DNA of 64,000 nt from Vibrio sp. 99-8-1 (GCF_013114595.1 NZ_VTXE01000022.1:1-64000), one strand, 5' to 3'. Numbered from the stretch's first letter, positions 28,555-39,425 are shown. Translations and numbers: made by a program. Notes: generated from the letters alone by a model not told the origin.

Positions 28555-29286
28555 CTAATAGTCTTTGGAGCTCGGATATCTGGCTTCTAATTGCTTAATA
28601 TACTCATCCGCTAAATGTGCATTTCCAGCACTCTGTTCAACGTGTATAAGCAATTGTAAGCTTTTTCGCTGATAACCAAACTTCTTGTGAATTTTAACTA
28701 GTCTATCCCTAGCTTTATCTATCTCTCCCATTTGAAAATCTATCTTAGATAGCTCAAACATTGGAGATAGCCGGTTAGGGTCATAATCCAAACAACGCTC
28801 GAAGTAATATGTTGCTTTCTCTTGCTCTTCTGCTTGAAGTGCACACAAAGCTGCATTTTCGTAACTATCCGCGATTCGATAGTACTTTTCTTGCTCAATA
28901 GCACGGGTGAATAACACTTCTGCTTGGCTATATTGACCAAGCTCACATAAGAATACACCGTAATTATTGAGCACATCACCGCTATTTGGAGACTGCCTTA
29001 ATGCCTTTTTATAGTATTTGTCTGCTAAATCAGTTTCTTCAACTTGCTGATAATAATAAGCGATAGAATTCAATGAATGATAGTAGTTTGGCGCATAACT
29101 TAACGCTATCTCAAGGTTTTCTTTCGCTTTTGACCAGTTTTCGTTAAAAAGATAGCGCAACCCTAATGAAACACGCGCATTAGCCGCGGCAATTGGATCA
29201 ATTTCGCTCTCTTTTACTGACTCAACAACTGTAACACAACTTGTTAGAAAACAAATATACAGTAATTTGAATATCCTTGAATACAT
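28555..29286 (-). CDS. pilW: Type IV pilus biogenesis TPR lipoprotein PilW/PilF
   Basis: A 243-residue TPR protein with a short leader (MYSRIFKLLYICFLTSC) ending in a likely lipobox Cys at residue 17, then about six TPR units (for example YYHSLNSIAYYYQQVEETD, SGDVLNNYGVFLCELGQY). In Pseudomonas and Vibrio it helps PilQ secretin assembly. The ATG at 29286 is preferred; a longer frame begins at a TTG inside a terminator-like hairpin. Its possible ribosome site AAGGG lies in that hairpin. 13 bp before rodZ. Confidence 0.9.
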   Translation of the reverse strand: MYSRIFKLLYICFLTSCVTVVESVKESEIDPIAAANARVSLGLRYLFNENWSKAKENLEIALSYAPNYYHSLNSIAYYYQQVEETDLADKYYKKALRQSPNSGDVLNNYGVFLCELGQYSQAEVLFTRAIEQEKYYRIADSYENAALCALQAEEQEKATYYFERCLDYDPNRLSPMFELSKIDFQMGEIDKARDRLVKIHKKFGYQRKSLQLLIHVEQSAGNAHLADEYIKQLEARYPSSKDY

Positions 29287-29291
29287 TACAT

Positions 29292-29321
29292 AAAAACCCT
29301 TGAGTTTCGGCAAGGGTTTTT
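29292..29321 (-). terminator. Terminator-like hairpin between rlmN and pilW
   Basis: Perfect 11-bp stem AAAAACCCTTG / CAAGGGTTTTT with an eight-base loop. It lies after rlmN and ends five bases before the pilW ATG; the arm near pilW contains AAGGG, the only ribosome-site-like sequence for pilW. Confidence 0.8.
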
Positions 29322-29355
29322 ATCAATTCTATTGATATTAGTTCAATCTCTCTGT

Positions 29356-30474
29356 TCAGATAGATTTTACGGGAATTGGTTCCCCTTGCGAGTTCTGTTT
29401 TGTGCGCTTGGTCCTATCAATGACATCACCAACTAGCTGCCCACAGGCCGCATCAATATCATCACCACGAGTTTTACGCACCGTCACCGTATTTTCATAT
29501 TGCATTAGCGTTTTCATAAACCTGTCAATTCTTGAGTTACTAGGTTTATTGTATGGTGACCCAGGATAAGGGTTAAATGGAATAAGATTTATCTTGCACG
29601 GAGTGTCTTTTAGCAGTTCTGCGAGCTGCCTTGCATGCTCCATATCGTCGTTTACATGATCAAGCAAAACATATTCGACGGTTACCTTACCGCGGTTTGC
29701 ATTTGATGATGCGATGTAACGGTGAATAGAGGTTAGCAGTGTTTCAATATTCCAACGGTCATTGATCGGCATAATTTGACGACGAAGTTCATCCGTTGGT
29801 GCATGAAGAGAAACAGCCAGAGCGACATCAATATTGTCTGTCATTTGGTCCAACCCAGATACCACACCCGACGTTGATACCGTGACACGGCGTTTAGACA
29901 GGCCAAAACCTAAGTCATCCAGCATGATTTCAAGGGATGGTATCAGGTTTTTCATATTCAGAAGCGGTTCTCCCATTCCCATCATTACCACATTGGTAAT
30001 TGGGCGACGGCCAGTCTCTTTTTCTAAACCAATTTCACGAGCAGCACGCCAGACTTGACCAATAATTTCTGACACTTTTAGGTTACGATTAAAGCCTTGT
30101 TGTGCCGTAGAACAGAACTTGCATTCTAACGCACAGCCAACTTGAGAAGAGACACATAATGTCGCTCTGTCATCTTCAGGAATATAAACCGTTTCAACAT
30201 CTTGATCCCCAACTCGCATTGCCCACTTAATGGTGCCATCAGAGGAGTGTTGTGCATCAGATACATACGGTGCTTTTATCTCTGCGATATTGATTAGTTT
30301 TTCACGCAATTTCTTATTGATATTGGTCATTTTTTCGAAGTCATCAATACCAAAGTGATAAATCCACTTCATCACTTGATCTGCACGGAATGCTTTCTCA
30401 CCAAGTTCTTCAGCAAAATAGTGACGAAGTCCTTTGCGATCAAAATCCATTAAATTAACTTTTGCAGTAGTCAT
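29356..30474 (-). CDS. rlmN: 23S rRNA/tRNA adenine-C2 methyltransferase RlmN
   Basis: A 372-residue radical-SAM enzyme that methylates A2503 of 23S rRNA and A37 of some tRNAs. The Cys cluster is [19 protein letters not shown] binds SAM, and the two catalytic Cys lie in the middle motif and near the end (DIDAACGQL). I start at the ATG at 30474 (AGAGG upstream), giving [17 protein letters not shown]; a 30-residue extension in the frame has no support. First in the rlmN-pilW-rodZ-ispG series. Confidence 0.96.
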   Translation of the reverse strand: MTTAKVNLMDFDRKGLRHYFAEELGEKAFRADQVMKWIYHFGIDDFEKMTNINKKLREKLINIAEIKAPYVSDAQHSSDGTIKWAMRVGDQDVETVYIPEDDRATLCVSSQVGCALECKFCSTAQQGFNRNLKVSEIIGQVWRAAREIGLEKETGRRPITNVVMMGMGEPLLNMKNLIPSLEIMLDDLGFGLSKRRVTVSTSGVVSGLDQMTDNIDVALAVSLHAPTDELRRQIMPINDRWNIETLLTSIHRYIASSNANRGKVTVEYVLLDHVNDDMEHARQLAELLKDTPCKINLIPFNPYPGSPYNKPSNSRIDRFMKTLMQYENTVTVRKTRGDDIDAACGQLVGDVIDRTKRTKQNSQGEPIPVKSI

Positions 30475-30555
30475 GTGACCTCTTAACGACGGAAAACCAA
30501 ATAAGGGCGCGAATTGTACAGTGTTTAGGCAGGAGCAACAAGAGCCACAAAACCA

Positions 30556-30674
30556 TATACTCAAGTAACTTCACGATGCAGGGTTGAGAACCATTCCAGT
30601 ATGTTCATTTGAAAAACGATTCAACAGCCAATCTAATCCTGCGAAGCAGTCATCTTGGTGTTGATTAGAGTATA
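30556..30674 (+). repeat. Dispersed inverted-repeat element, copy 4 (about 119 bp)
   Basis: The left end is TATACTCAAGTAACTTCACG and the right end, read inverted, is TATACTCTAATCAACACCAAG, so the terminal inverted repeats resemble each other and those of copies 1 and 3. The interior has diverged from theirs. Confidence 0.6.
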
Positions 30675-30712
30675 ACGGAGATGAAGTAAAGGGCGAACAG
30701 CTGCTCACCCTT

Positions 30713-30750
30713 TATACTCAAGTGACTTCAAGGTGCTTGTTCAGCGAGAA
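30713..30750 (+). repeat. Dispersed element remnant, copy 5 (left end)
   Basis: TATACTCAAGTGACTTCAAG followed by GTGCTTGTTCAGCGAG. It matches the left end of the family but has no matching right end before ndk. Confidence 0.55.
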
Positions 30751-30792
30751 TGTATTGACTGCTGATCAAGGCACTGATTTGAAGGCAATAAA

Positions 30793-31224
30793 TTACTCTG
30801 AACGAGGACAGATTTCAGATTGAGGAAAGAAAAATTCAATTTCACGAGCTGCTGAGATTGGACTATCTGATCCGTGAACTGAATTGTATCGCATGTTCAA
30901 TGCGTAATCTGAACGAATAGTTCCGCAAGCGGCTTCTTCTGGGTTGGTTTTCCCCATCAATTCGCGATATGACTCAATAGCATTTTCCCCTTCTAACACT
31001 TGAACCATAACCGGCCCAGAAGTCATAAACTCTTTAAGGTTCGGGAAAAACGGTTTTCCTTCATGTTCTGCATAAAAACCGCTCGCCTGTTCATCAGTTA
31101 AATGAACCATCTTCGCTGCTATTACTCGTAAACCAGCTTTTTCAATACGCTGATATATTTCACCGATTAAATTTCTTTTTACCGCATCGGGTTTCACGAT
31201 AGAGAACGTTCTTTCTAGAGCCAT
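30793..31224 (-). CDS. ndk: Nucleoside-diphosphate kinase
   Basis: A 143-residue enzyme that balances nucleoside triphosphates by phosphate transfer through a His intermediate. The start is [17 protein letters not shown], and the active-site His is in YNSVHGSDS. Length equals E. coli Ndk. The ATG at 31224 has AAGGA upstream; the 17-residue frame extension is rejected. 70 bp downstream of pepB. Confidence 0.97.
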   Translation of the reverse strand: MALERTFSIVKPDAVKRNLIGEIYQRIEKAGLRVIAAKMVHLTDEQASGFYAEHEGKPFFPNLKEFMTSGPVMVQVLEGENAIESYRELMGKTNPEEAACGTIRSDYALNMRYNSVHGSDSPISAAREIEFFFPQSEICPRSE

Positions 31225-31294
31225 AAAATATCCTTTTACTACTTTACTTATAGACGACTCACCTTGAGTCGCCAATTTTTATAATTTGTTTTAC

Positions 31295-32578
31295 TTAATC
31301 GACCAGAAGTCGGGCTAGTGTCTTCACACCCATACCCGTTGCACCAGCAGACCATTTGTCATTAGCAGTTTTACGATAAGTACCGGCACAGTCAAAATGT
31401 AGCCAGCCTTTTTTGTGATCTTCGACAAAATAAGAGAGGAATGCAGCCGCGGTACTTGCACCTGGCGAGTAATCTCCGCTACTAATGTTAGAGAGATCAG
31501 CAAAGCTAGACGGCAACATTCCACGATGGAAATCCGCTAAAGGCAGCGGCCAAAGCCCCTCTTTTTCACTCTGAGCACAAGATAGCGCTTTGCTCGACAG
31601 TTCATCATCAAAACTAAGTAGAGCGTGGAAATCATTACCCAGGGCGTTTTTTGCTGCCCCTGTTAATGTCGCACAATCTACTATCATTTCAGGATCTTGT
31701 TCGCTCGCATAGATAAGGCCGTCAGCTAAAACTAATCGACCTTCAGCATCAGTATTCATGATCTCAACCGTCTTACCATTTTTATAGGTAATAACATCAC
31801 CAAGTTTAAGAGCACGACCTGATACCATATTCTCTGCACAACAAAGAATAAGCTTAACTCTTTTATTTAATCCACGAGAAATAGCCAGCCCTAATCCGCC
31901 TGTGATGGTTCCAGCGCCCCCCATATCGGCTTTCATCGACGTCATGAAATTAGAGGGTTTTAAGCTATAACCACCAGAGTCAAAGGTTATGCCTTTACCC
32001 ACTAAACAAGCAAAAACAGGGGCATTCTCATCGCCGGTTGGGTTGTAATCGAGTTGCAGCATCGCTGATGTGCGTTCAGAACCTCGACCAACTGCATAGA
32101 TACCTTGCCAACCTTCCGTCAACAAGTCTTTGTCTTTAACGATTTTATAAGAGACATTTTCTGGCGACAGAGCTTTGATAAATTCTCCCGCCATTGTGGC
32201 CAATTGACGAGGAGCAACTTCTTCTGCTGGCAAGTTAATAATATTCCTTACCCAGTTAGTTGCGTGAATTCGCGCTTGTAACTCACTCTGTTCATCGTCT
32301 TTAAGAGGTTGCCACTCCATCTTGGAACTATTTTTAGCCGAACGGTAACCTTGATAAAATGCCCAGATCTCTTCTAACTGCCAAGCTTCTCCGTGCAGTT
32401 GTACAGATTTAATACCATTGCTTTCAAGTTTACGTGCCGCTTTTTGAATAGCACCAAGATCATGCGTTTCATCTAAGTGAATAACGGCACCATTTTCGGA
32501 ATAAGAAAGAATGGCTTTTTCTCCCCAATGAGGAGCTGCTGGTGTATTTGAGATACTAACTAACATCTGTGTAGACAT
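31295..32578 (-). CDS. pepB: Aminopeptidase B (PepB, M17 leucyl aminopeptidase)
   Basis: A 427-residue cytoplasmic metallopeptidase. Metal ligands lie in [14 protein letters not shown] and [14 protein letters not shown]; the Lys of the first and the Arg of the second are catalytic. The N-terminal domain (about 1-150) is shorter than in PepA, which is typical of PepB. PepB sits beside the isc operon in enterobacteria too. The stop of the isc operon terminator lies 145 bp upstream. Confidence 0.96.
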   Translation of the reverse strand: MSTQMLVSISNTPAAPHWGEKAILSYSENGAVIHLDETHDLGAIQKAARKLESNGIKSVQLHGEAWQLEEIWAFYQGYRSAKNSSKMEWQPLKDDEQSELQARIHATNWVRNIINLPAEEVAPRQLATMAGEFIKALSPENVSYKIVKDKDLLTEGWQGIYAVGRGSERTSAMLQLDYNPTGDENAPVFACLVGKGITFDSGGYSLKPSNFMTSMKADMGGAGTITGGLGLAISRGLNKRVKLILCCAENMVSGRALKLGDVITYKNGKTVEIMNTDAEGRLVLADGLIYASEQDPEMIVDCATLTGAAKNALGNDFHALLSFDDELSSKALSCAQSEKEGLWPLPLADFHRGMLPSSFADLSNISSGDYSPGASTAAAFLSYFVEDHKKGWLHFDCAGTYRKTANDKWSAGATGMGVKTLARLLVD

Positions 32579-32722
32579 GATTTCTCCTTGCCAAATATAC
32601 AGTTTACTTACCGTATACCTTTTTTATTAACTACGTTGAATCATCGGGCTTATGTTAACCACATAATGATTATCACTTGTATTTCTATGTAAAAATCCGA
32701 GTTCTAAAAGCCTTTTCAAGAA

Positions 32723-32749
32723 AAATAGAAGGGCATAGCCCTTCTATTT
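32723..32749 (-). terminator. Terminator of the isc operon
   Basis: Perfect 12-bp stem AAATAGAAGGGC / GCCCTTCTATTT with loop ATA; minus-strand tail TTTTTCTT. It lies 63 bp after iscX. Confidence 0.92.
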
Positions 32750-32812
32750 CAATAAGATATAGTGTGTTCAAATTCATAATGGTTAAGAACAGATAGTGCA
32801 ACTAAGCTGCTT

Positions 32813-33010
32813 TTAATCTACTTCATCTAACCAACAGAGCAACACGGCTTCTAATATCTTCTCATTTGAACGTTGAGGATCGTCATCAAACTCTTCAAGT
32901 TCTGTGATCCATTTGTGCATATCTGTAAATCGTACTGTTTTAGGATCAAGATCGGGATACAAATCACACAACTCAATCGCGATGTCACGAGAATCCGTCC
33001 ATTTCATCAT
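32813..33010 (-). CDS. iscX: Fe-S assembly protein IscX
   Basis: A 65-residue acidic protein with the family start [13 protein letters not shown] and [14 protein letters not shown]. It binds IscS and iron and tunes cluster assembly; it is always last in isc operons. One extra Met precedes the usual start. 14 bp after fdx. Confidence 0.96.
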   Translation of the reverse strand: MMKWTDSRDIAIELCDLYPDLDPKTVRFTDMHKWITELEEFDDDPQRSNEKILEAVLLCWLDEVD

Positions 33011-33024
33011 CGTTCCCTCTTTAA

Positions 33025-33363
33025 TTAATGGTCTTCAGATGCGTGGTTTAACGTATATTTAGGAATCTCTACCACTAAATCTTCGTCCATCACTTTAGCT
33101 TGGCAGCCTAAACGTGACTCAGGCTCTAAACCCCACGCTTTATCTAACATATCATCTTCTAGTTCATCACTCTCATCTAACGAGTCAAAACCTTCGCGAA
33201 CAATGACATGGCAAGTGGTGCAGGCACATGATTTCTCACACGCATGCTCAATTCCAATACCGTTTTTAAGGGCAACATCTAATACCGTTTCTCCACTCAC
33301 TGCATCTAAGACAGCGCCTTCTGGACAAAGTTCTTCATGTGGTAGTACAACAATCTTTGGCAT
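33025..33363 (-). CDS. fdx: [2Fe-2S] ferredoxin of the ISC system
   Basis: A 112-residue adrenodoxin-type ferredoxin. Cluster ligands are [10 protein letters not shown] plus a Cys in SRLGCQAKV. It gives electrons for cluster assembly on IscU. Located between hscA and iscX as usual. Confidence 0.97.
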   Translation of the reverse strand: MPKIVVLPHEELCPEGAVLDAVSGETVLDVALKNGIGIEHACEKSCACTTCHVIVREGFDSLDESDELEDDMLDKAWGLEPESRLGCQAKVMDEDLVVEIPKYTLNHASEDH

Positions 33364-33385
33364 AATTTATCCTTTGTAACCGATA

Positions 33386-35236
33386 CTATAAGTTATCGAC
33401 AGACTGACCAGAAAGAGCCTTGCGAATAGAGACATCCATTCGACGTGAAGCAAAATCCTGGCTTGCTTTATCGGTTTCTTTAATACCTTGTTCTATCGCA
33501 TCAGCATTGTCACCATTGCGAAGTTCAATCAACGCTTCGATGGATGACAGTAAAGCTTGACGCTCTTCATTATTCAATAGTTCATCACCATCAGCTTGCA
33601 TCGCCGCAATCAGACCTTCAATCACCCTATCCGCTTCAACTCGCTGTTCCGCCAGTGCGCGGGCTAACATATCGTCTTTGGCGAATGTCATGGAATCTTT
33701 CAGCATATTGGCCATTTCATCATCACTTAGACCATAAGAAGGTTTAACCTGAATCTCAGCTTGAACCCCTGTGCTCTTTTCCATCGCGGTCACGGACAAC
33801 AAGCCATCAGCATCAACTTGGTAAGTAACGCGTATATGCGCGGCTCCGGCAGTCATAGGGGGAATACCTTTCAGAGAAAATCGGGCCAATGAACGGCAAT
33901 CATCCACTAACTCTCTCTCCCCTTGAACCGTATGAACTAACATTCCGGTTTGGCCATCTTTAAAGGTGGTAAACTCCTGAGCTCTTGCCACTGGAATGGT
34001 GGTGTTGCGAGGAATAATTTTCTCAACTAATCCCCCCATGGTTTCAATACCTAATGACAGAGGAATCACATCCAGCAGCAGCATATCTGAGTCAGGTTTA
34101 TTGCCAACCAAAACATCCGCTTGAATTGCGGCGCCTATCGCGACCACTTCATCAGGGTTAATACTGGTTAATGGTGTGCGTCCAAAAAACTGCTCTACTT
34201 TCTCTCTGACAAGAAGTGTTCGTGTCGAGCCACCAACCATGACAACATCGTGTACATCTGAAGCCTCAACCTCGGCGTCTTTCAATGCACGTCGACACGC
34301 AAGCAGTGTTTTCTTAACTAAAGGATCGATGAGTTGCTCAAACTCAGTTCGAGTGAGTTCACCTTGCCAACCTAATGCAGAAACAGACACTGAGTTCTGT
34401 TTTGCCAGTTCAATTTTAGCTTGAGTCGCCGCATCCAACAGTTCTCGATTTTGCTCTGCCGTTAATGGCGTAGGGATAGAGATTTGAGAGAGAATGTGCT
34501 CTGCGACTAAATGGTCAAAATCATCGCCACCCAGCGCTGAATCACCGCCAGTAGCCAGAACTTCAAACACCCCTTTAGATAGGCGCAAAATGGAAATATC
34601 AAATGTTCCGCCACCCAAATCATAAACCGCAATAACACCTTCTTGACCAGAATCCAAGCCATAAGCAATCGCAGCAGCCGTCGGCTCATTAAGCAAACGC
34701 AGTACGTTCATTCCCGCCAATGTTGCGGCATCTTTGGTGCCTGCTCGTTGCGCATCATCAAAATAGGCAGGAACCGTAATCACCACACCTTCTAGTTCTC
34801 CACCAAGAGAAGAGACTGCACGTTCATTTAGCGCAGTTAAAATATCAGCAGAGACTTGGATAGGGTTTTTTATTCCCGCAGCGGTTTTCAATAAAGGCAG
34901 TCCATTATCACTCTCTTGAAAATGATAAGGCAATGACGGGTAACGTTGCTGAATATCAGCCAACGAACGTCCAATAAGTCGCTTAACCGAAATAACAGTA
35001 TTGACAGGATCCGACTGCGCATTTTTCCGAGCGTCAGCACCAACATCAAATGCGTTCTGTTGATAATGAACCACTGATGGAATTATCGCATTACCACTCT
35101 CATCGGCTAAAGGTGAAGCATTACCACTTCTCACAGAGGCCACCAATGAATTAGTCGTACCTAAATCTATTCCGACAGCGAGTTTCTGTTCATGTGGTGC
35201 AGGGCTTAGTCCTGGCTCGGAGATTTGAAGTAACAT
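33386..35236 (-). CDS. hscA: Hsp70-type chaperone HscA
   Basis: A 616-residue Hsp70 specialised for IscU. The ATPase domain has [28 protein letters not shown] and [14 protein letters not shown]. The substrate-binding part starts near residue 390 ([14 protein letters not shown]) and is followed by a helical lid. It recognises the LPPVK motif in IscU, which is present here (LELPPVKVHC). 22 bp upstream of fdx. Confidence 0.98.
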   Translation of the reverse strand: MLLQISEPGLSPAPHEQKLAVGIDLGTTNSLVASVRSGNASPLADESGNAIIPSVVHYQQNAFDVGADARKNAQSDPVNTVISVKRLIGRSLADIQQRYPSLPYHFQESDNGLPLLKTAAGIKNPIQVSADILTALNERAVSSLGGELEGVVITVPAYFDDAQRAGTKDAATLAGMNVLRLLNEPTAAAIAYGLDSGQEGVIAVYDLGGGTFDISILRLSKGVFEVLATGGDSALGGDDFDHLVAEHILSQISIPTPLTAEQNRELLDAATQAKIELAKQNSVSVSALGWQGELTRTEFEQLIDPLVKKTLLACRRALKDAEVEASDVHDVVMVGGSTRTLLVREKVEQFFGRTPLTSINPDEVVAIGAAIQADVLVGNKPDSDMLLLDVIPLSLGIETMGGLVEKIIPRNTTIPVARAQEFTTFKDGQTGMLVHTVQGERELVDDCRSLARFSLKGIPPMTAGAAHIRVTYQVDADGLLSVTAMEKSTGVQAEIQVKPSYGLSDDEMANMLKDSMTFAKDDMLARALAEQRVEADRVIEGLIAAMQADGDELLNNEERQALLSSIEALIELRNGDNADAIEQGIKETDKASQDFASRRMDVSIRKALSGQSVDNL

Positions 35237-35268
35237 TAAGCTTCCTTATTCTTTCGATATTAACAGCC

Positions 35269-35772
35269 TTAACCGAATAGACGGTCTTCTGCTTGTTCTA
35301 TCTCATTTTTTAATTTTGCTATAAATTTAAGCTTTCTTACTTGCTCTGCTGCCTGCTCCCATAAAGAAGCCTCCAGCTGATTTTGTACATCCAGCAAGTA
35401 TTGTTTATATATCTTGTCTACCTTGGCGTCAAAATCAAACAGCTCATCTTCGCTATTAATCTCTTCTAACTCTTCTCTTAGCTCCATCTGTTCCATTAAA
35501 AACAGAGGATCTTGCAATGTTTTTTGTTCACTACGAATATCAATATCATGGAGAGCGAGTATATATTCAACACGAGAAATAGGCTGTTTTAGAACCTGAT
35601 AGGCATCGTTAATTTGAGCGGCTTTTTGAACCGACATTAATCGATCTCTTTCTGATGCGGTAGAAAAATTATCGGGGTGGAATTGACGCTGCAACTCTCT
35701 AAATTGATTAGAAAGAAGGCTACCATCCAGTTGATACTGGATTGGTAGCCCGAATAATTCAAAATGATTCAT
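35269..35772 (-). CDS. hscB: J-domain co-chaperone HscB
   Basis: A 167-residue protein with an N-terminal J domain (NHFELFGLP, HPD in RQFHPDNFS) and a C-terminal three-helix bundle that binds IscU. It stimulates the HscA ATPase. Slightly shorter than E. coli HscB (171). 32 bp before hscA. Confidence 0.97.
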   Translation of the reverse strand: MNHFELFGLPIQYQLDGSLLSNQFRELQRQFHPDNFSTASERDRLMSVQKAAQINDAYQVLKQPISRVEYILALHDIDIRSEQKTLQDPLFLMEQMELREELEEINSEDELFDFDAKVDKIYKQYLLDVQNQLEASLWEQAAEQVRKLKFIAKLKNEIEQAEDRLFG

Positions 35773-35818
35773 TATTTTCTTAACCTAAATGACGATATCA
35801 AGTACCGATTAACAAAAT

Positions 35819-36142
35819 TTAGACAGTGAAACTTTCACCACAACCACACTCGTCTTTAACGTTTGGATTGTTAAATTGGAAGCCTTCATTTAGCCCCTCT
35901 TTGGCGTAGTCTAATTCTGTTCCATCTAGGTAAGCCAAGCTTTTAGGATCAACGATAAGCTTTAATCCACTAATATCAAAAACTTGATCTTCTTCATTTA
36001 ATTGGTCAACAAACTCAAGCACATATGCCATGCCCGAACAGCCTGTTGTTTTTACACCAAGACGCAAACCAATGCCCTTTCCTCTGTTTTCAAGGAATGC
36101 TCCAACTCTGCTTGCTGCCGCTTCTGTCATGGTGATGGCCAT
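35819..36142 (-). CDS. iscA: A-type Fe-S carrier IscA
   Basis: A 107-residue A-type carrier with its three Cys ligands in [11 protein letters not shown] and the C-terminal DECGCGESF. It delivers [4Fe-4S] or [2Fe-2S] clusters to targets such as IspG. Located after iscU in the operon. Confidence 0.97.
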   Translation of the reverse strand: MAITMTEAAASRVGAFLENRGKGIGLRLGVKTTGCSGMAYVLEFVDQLNEEDQVFDISGLKLIVDPKSLAYLDGTELDYAKEGLNEGFQFNNPNVKDECGCGESFTV

Positions 36143-36211
36143 ACTACAACCTTTTACATCTTATCGTTAAAATAAGAGGAAGAAGCTATCAGTTCTTCCT
36201 CCATTAGCTTA

Positions 36212-36595
36212 TTACTCGTGGTGCTTCTTTTTATAATCAGATACGGCTGCTTTAATCGCATCTTCAGCAAGAATCGAACAGTGCACCTTAACTGGTGGCA
36301 GCTCTAACTCTTCTGCAATTTCAGAGTTTTTGATCGCCGCTGCTTCATCAATGCTCTTACCTTTAACCCACTCAGTAACAAGTGAACTTGAAGCAATCGC
36401 TGAACCACAACCGTATGTTTTAAACTTTGCGTCTTCGATGATGCCTTCAGGTGTTACCTTAATTTGCAGCTTCATCACATCACCACATGCAGGTGCGCCA
36501 ACCATACCACTACCAACACTAGGATCTTCTTTATCAAAAGAACCTACGTTACGTGGATTTTCATAGTGATCGATCACTTTTTCACTATAAGCCAT
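36212..36595 (-). CDS. iscU: Fe-S cluster scaffold IscU
   Basis: A 127-residue scaffold. Cluster ligands lie in GAPACGDVM, KTYGCGSAIASSS and VHCSILAEDA; the HscA-binding LPPVK motif precedes the last Cys. It receives sulfur from IscS. 37 bp after iscS. Confidence 0.98.
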   Translation of the reverse strand: MAYSEKVIDHYENPRNVGSFDKEDPSVGSGMVGAPACGDVMKLQIKVTPEGIIEDAKFKTYGCGSAIASSSLVTEWVKGKSIDEAAAIKNSEIAEELELPPVKVHCSILAEDAIKAAVSDYKKKHHE

Positions 36596-36632
36596 AATTA
36601 ATTCCTCGTTCCTCTATTTTTGACACTTGAGA

Positions 36633-37847
36633 TTAATGGTGAGCCCACTCAACGGTGCTCAAATCAACCCCTTCCTTGTACATATCCCATAGAGGAGACA
36701 TGTCTCTTAACTTATTTACTGCTGCAATTATCTGTTCAACTGCGTAATCAACTTCTTCTTCCGTTGTGTAACGTCCAAAAGAAAAACGCACCGAACTATG
36801 TGCTAGCTCATCATCCAAGCCTAGCGCTCTTAACACATAAGAAGGCTCAAGGCTGGCAGAGGTACAAGCAGAACCGGACGAAACAGCCAGATCTTTCAGT
36901 GACATCAACAGCGATTCACCTTCAACAAAGGCGAAGCTAACATTTAGGTTATTTGGTAAACGTTGGTCTAAATCACCGTTAATTGTTAACGCTTCAAGCT
37001 CTTTTAAACCTTCTAACATACGATTACGTAACGCTTTCGCATGTTCAAAATCTTTTTGCATATCTTGTTTAGCGACACGAGCAGCTTCACCCATACCAAC
37101 AATCTGGTGTGTGGCTAAAGTGCCAGAACGGAAACCTCTCTCATGACCACCGCCATGCATCTGAGCTTCTAGGCGGATACGTGGTTTACGACGAACATAT
37201 AAAGCACCAACACCTTTCGGGCCATACATTTTGTGACCAGAAATTGAAATAAGATCCACTTTCATCTCTTGGACATCAATAGGCAGTTTGCCTACAGATT
37301 GTGCGCCATCAACATGGAAGATGATTTTGCGTTCACGGCATAGCTCTCCAATAGCAGAGATATCCTGAATCACACCAATTTCATTATTTACATGCATGAT
37401 AGAAACCAGAACCGTATCTTCACGCATAGCGTCTTGAAGCTTGTTAAGGTCAATCAGGCCATTAGCTTCAGGAGCGAGGTAAGTGACTTCATACCCTTCA
37501 CGCTCTAGTTGGCGACAGGTATCCAGAACGGCTTTATGCTCTGTTTTACACGTAATGATGTGCTTACCTTTTTTGCCATAAAAGTGCGCAGCACCTTTTA
37601 TAGCAAGGTTATCGGATTCGGTTGCACCAGACGTGATGACTATTTCACGTGGATCGGCATTTAATAAGTCAGCGATCTGCTCTCTGGCAGTATCAACCGC
37701 TTCTTCCGCTTGCCAACCGTAACGATGAGAACGAGAGGCTGGGTTGCCAAACGTGCCGTCCATCGTCATACATTGAACCATTTTCTCAGCAACACGCTCA
37801 TCTACCGGGCAGGTAGCTGCGTAATCAAAATAAATAGGCAGTTTCAT
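36633..37847 (-). CDS. iscS: Cysteine desulfurase IscS
   Basis: A 404-residue PLP enzyme that takes sulfur from cysteine for Fe-S clusters and tRNA thiolation. The PLP Lys is in [13 protein letters not shown], and the catalytic Cys loop is [17 protein letters not shown]. The C-terminus ends in VEWAHH, as in E. coli. 30 bp after iscR. Confidence 0.98.
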   Translation of the reverse strand: MKLPIYFDYAATCPVDERVAEKMVQCMTMDGTFGNPASRSHRYGWQAEEAVDTAREQIADLLNADPREIVITSGATESDNLAIKGAAHFYGKKGKHIITCKTEHKAVLDTCRQLEREGYEVTYLAPEANGLIDLNKLQDAMREDTVLVSIMHVNNEIGVIQDISAIGELCRERKIIFHVDGAQSVGKLPIDVQEMKVDLISISGHKMYGPKGVGALYVRRKPRIRLEAQMHGGGHERGFRSGTLATHQIVGMGEAARVAKQDMQKDFEHAKALRNRMLEGLKELEALTINGDLDQRLPNNLNVSFAFVEGESLLMSLKDLAVSSGSACTSASLEPSYVLRALGLDDELAHSSVRFSFGRYTTEEEVDYAVEQIIAAVNKLRDMSPLWDMYKEGVDLSTVEWAHH

Positions 37848-37877
37848 TTATTACTCCAATGTAAAACATTGTCGCTA

Positions 37878-38381
37878 TTAGCGAGCATTTGTACTGATGG
37901 GGGCAGTACTTGTTATATTTTGTGAAAACCCATTATTAACCACCAAGTTAAGCTCTTGGCGATCTGAAATCTCTAGCACTTCATTGTCATTCATTAGCTG
38001 ACCAAGAGTGATATTGTTTAAGAAATCACTAATTCGAGAGCTAAGATCACGCCACAATGTGTGCGTTAGGCAGCGAGTGCCTCCCTGACAATCAGCTTTG
38101 CCAGAACACTTTGTTGCATCTACTGATTCATCAACAGCCGCAATAACAGTGCCGATAGAAATGCTAAATGCGTCTTTGCCTAGACGGTAACCACCACCTG
38201 GGCCTCGAACACTATCTACCAATCCTGCTTTTCGAAGCTTAGAAAATAACTGCTCCAGATATGAAAGCGAAATTCCTTGACGCTCTGAAATATCTGCAAG
38301 AGGTACAGGGCTAGTTTGCGAGTGAAGCGCAACGTCAAGCATTGCGGTTACTGCATATCTTCCTTTAGATGTAAGTCTCAT
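37878..38381 (-). CDS. iscR: Fe-S regulator IscR (Rrf2 family)
   Basis: A 167-residue Rrf2 regulator. The winged helix begins [17 protein letters not shown]. The [2Fe-2S] ligands are the three Cys in [16 protein letters not shown]. With its cluster it represses the isc operon through type 1 sites, two of which lie just upstream. The ATG at 38381 is used; a 14-residue frame extension would run into the operator. First gene of iscRSUA-hscBA-fdx-iscX. Confidence 0.97.
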   Translation of the reverse strand: MRLTSKGRYAVTAMLDVALHSQTSPVPLADISERQGISLSYLEQLFSKLRKAGLVDSVRGPGGGYRLGKDAFSISIGTVIAAVDESVDATKCSGKADCQGGTRCLTHTLWRDLSSRISDFLNNITLGQLMNDNEVLEISDRQELNLVVNNGFSQNITSTAPISTNAR

Positions 38382-38421
38382 ACTACACTCTATCCACGTG
38401 TTAACATGGACAAAGTTTTTC

Positions 38422-38446
38422 ATACCCGACTAAATTGGTCAAGTAT
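38422..38446 (-). promoter_or_regulatory. IscR type 1 site, proximal
   Basis: Read on the minus strand, ATACTTGACC is followed by AATTT and AGTCGGGTAT, a match to the type 1 consensus ATASYYGACTRWWWYAGTCRRSTAT (shown here only in halves) at nearly all fixed positions. It lies 41 bp before the iscR ATG. Confidence 0.85.
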
Positions 38447-38471
38447 TTATTTGACTAAAACAGTCAAGTAT
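38447..38471 (-). promoter_or_regulatory. IscR type 1 site, distal
   Basis: On the minus strand ATACTTGACT, GTTTT and AGTCAAATA. It directly abuts the proximal site, with 25 bp between centres, as in the E. coli iscR promoter, which also has tandem sites. Confidence 0.8.
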
Positions 38472-38492
38472 TTAACCTTTCGCAAAAAATGG

Positions 38493-39221
38493 TTATTTTT
38501 TACTCTCTATCTGCTTCTCTATTGACGATAAAATGCCACGCAATATATTTATTTCACCAATTTCTGGTCGTGAACGACTAAATAGTCGTCTCAACTTCGT
38601 CATTACTTGGTTTGGTTTGTCTTGAGAGATAAATTGGGTATCTGTTATCACTTTTTCAAGGTGTTGATAAAACATCTCTAGCTCTTTGTGACGTGGGTAG
38701 ACTTCTTCTTGCTTAGAATCGTTAATCTGGCTGCGATTCAAATGAGCGACTCGAACTTCATAAGCTAATGTTTGCACCGCCATCGCCAAGTTTAATGAGC
38801 TGTATTCTGGGTTTGCAGGAATGCAAACATGGTAATGACAACTTTGCAGTTCATCATTGGTTAAACCTGTACGCTCTCTTCCAAAAACAAGCGCCACTGG
38901 ATGTTGTTCCCCTTCAATGGCAAATTTTTCACCGCACTCTCTTGGCTCTAACATAGGCCATTCCAGTGTGCGAGAGCGAGCGCTAGACCCCACCACTAAA
39001 CCACAATCACCAATAGCATCCTCAAGGGTAGCTACTACTGTCGCATTTTGAGCGATATCCGCAGCACCAGCAGCTAATGCCACTGTCTGCTCATCCACTT
39101 CACATTGAGGGTCAACAAGTACTAATTGATTTAGGCCCATTACCTTCATAGCGCGAGCAGCAGAACCAATATTTCCAGGGTGAGAAGTACCAACTAGGAT
39201 TACTTTTACATTATTAAGCAT
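38493..39221 (-). CDS. trmJ: tRNA (cytidine/uridine-32-2'-O)-methyltransferase TrmJ
   Basis: A 242-residue SPOUT methyltransferase. [22 protein letters not shown] (landmark in two parts: [10 protein letters not shown] and SAARAMK) is the motif 1 region; [14 protein letters not shown] and [18 protein letters not shown] form the knotted SAM site. The C-terminal helical extension is of normal length. Upstream of the iscR promoter, as in enterobacteria. Confidence 0.96.
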   Translation of the reverse strand: MLNNVKVILVGTSHPGNIGSAARAMKVMGLNQLVLVDPQCEVDEQTVALAAGAADIAQNATVVATLEDAIGDCGLVVGSSARSRTLEWPMLEPRECGEKFAIEGEQHPVALVFGRERTGLTNDELQSCHYHVCIPANPEYSSLNLAMAVQTLAYEVRVAHLNRSQINDSKQEEVYPRHKELEMFYQHLEKVITDTQFISQDKPNQVMTKLRRLFSRSRPEIGEINILRGILSSIEKQIESKK

Positions 39222-39397
39222 GGATATTTACCAAAAAATAGGAGCTGACGAATGTTAACACATACACCGTTGACCTCAAGATACTCCTGCGCTCGCAAGG
39301 CAATTACTACTCAGAAATGAGCTGGCTGCCAGATCAAGCCAATGAACATCACGACGCTTTTCTTAAATAAAGCAGTAAGCGGATAAAAAATAACCAC

Positions 39398-39425
39398 TTC
39401 ACATTTTGCTGAACTCTGATATACT
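39398..39425 (+). promoter_or_regulatory. Promoter of suhB
   Basis: TTCACA (39398-39403), a 16-bp spacer and TATACT (39420-39425), about 45 bp before the suhB ATG. Confidence 0.6.

Larger units (their letters stand above)
30475..30792. other. 318-bp gap between rlmN and ndk, filled with repeats
   Basis: Holds the rlmN leader and two copies of the dispersed element in the same orientation (30556-30674, nearly complete; 30713-30750, one end). No ORF is believable. Confidence 0.6.

Noticed and set aside
39240..39345. Possible further copy of the dispersed repeat before suhB (GACCTCAAGATACTCCTG)
   Set aside because: Only about ten bases agree with the family end, with wrong order of the blocks.
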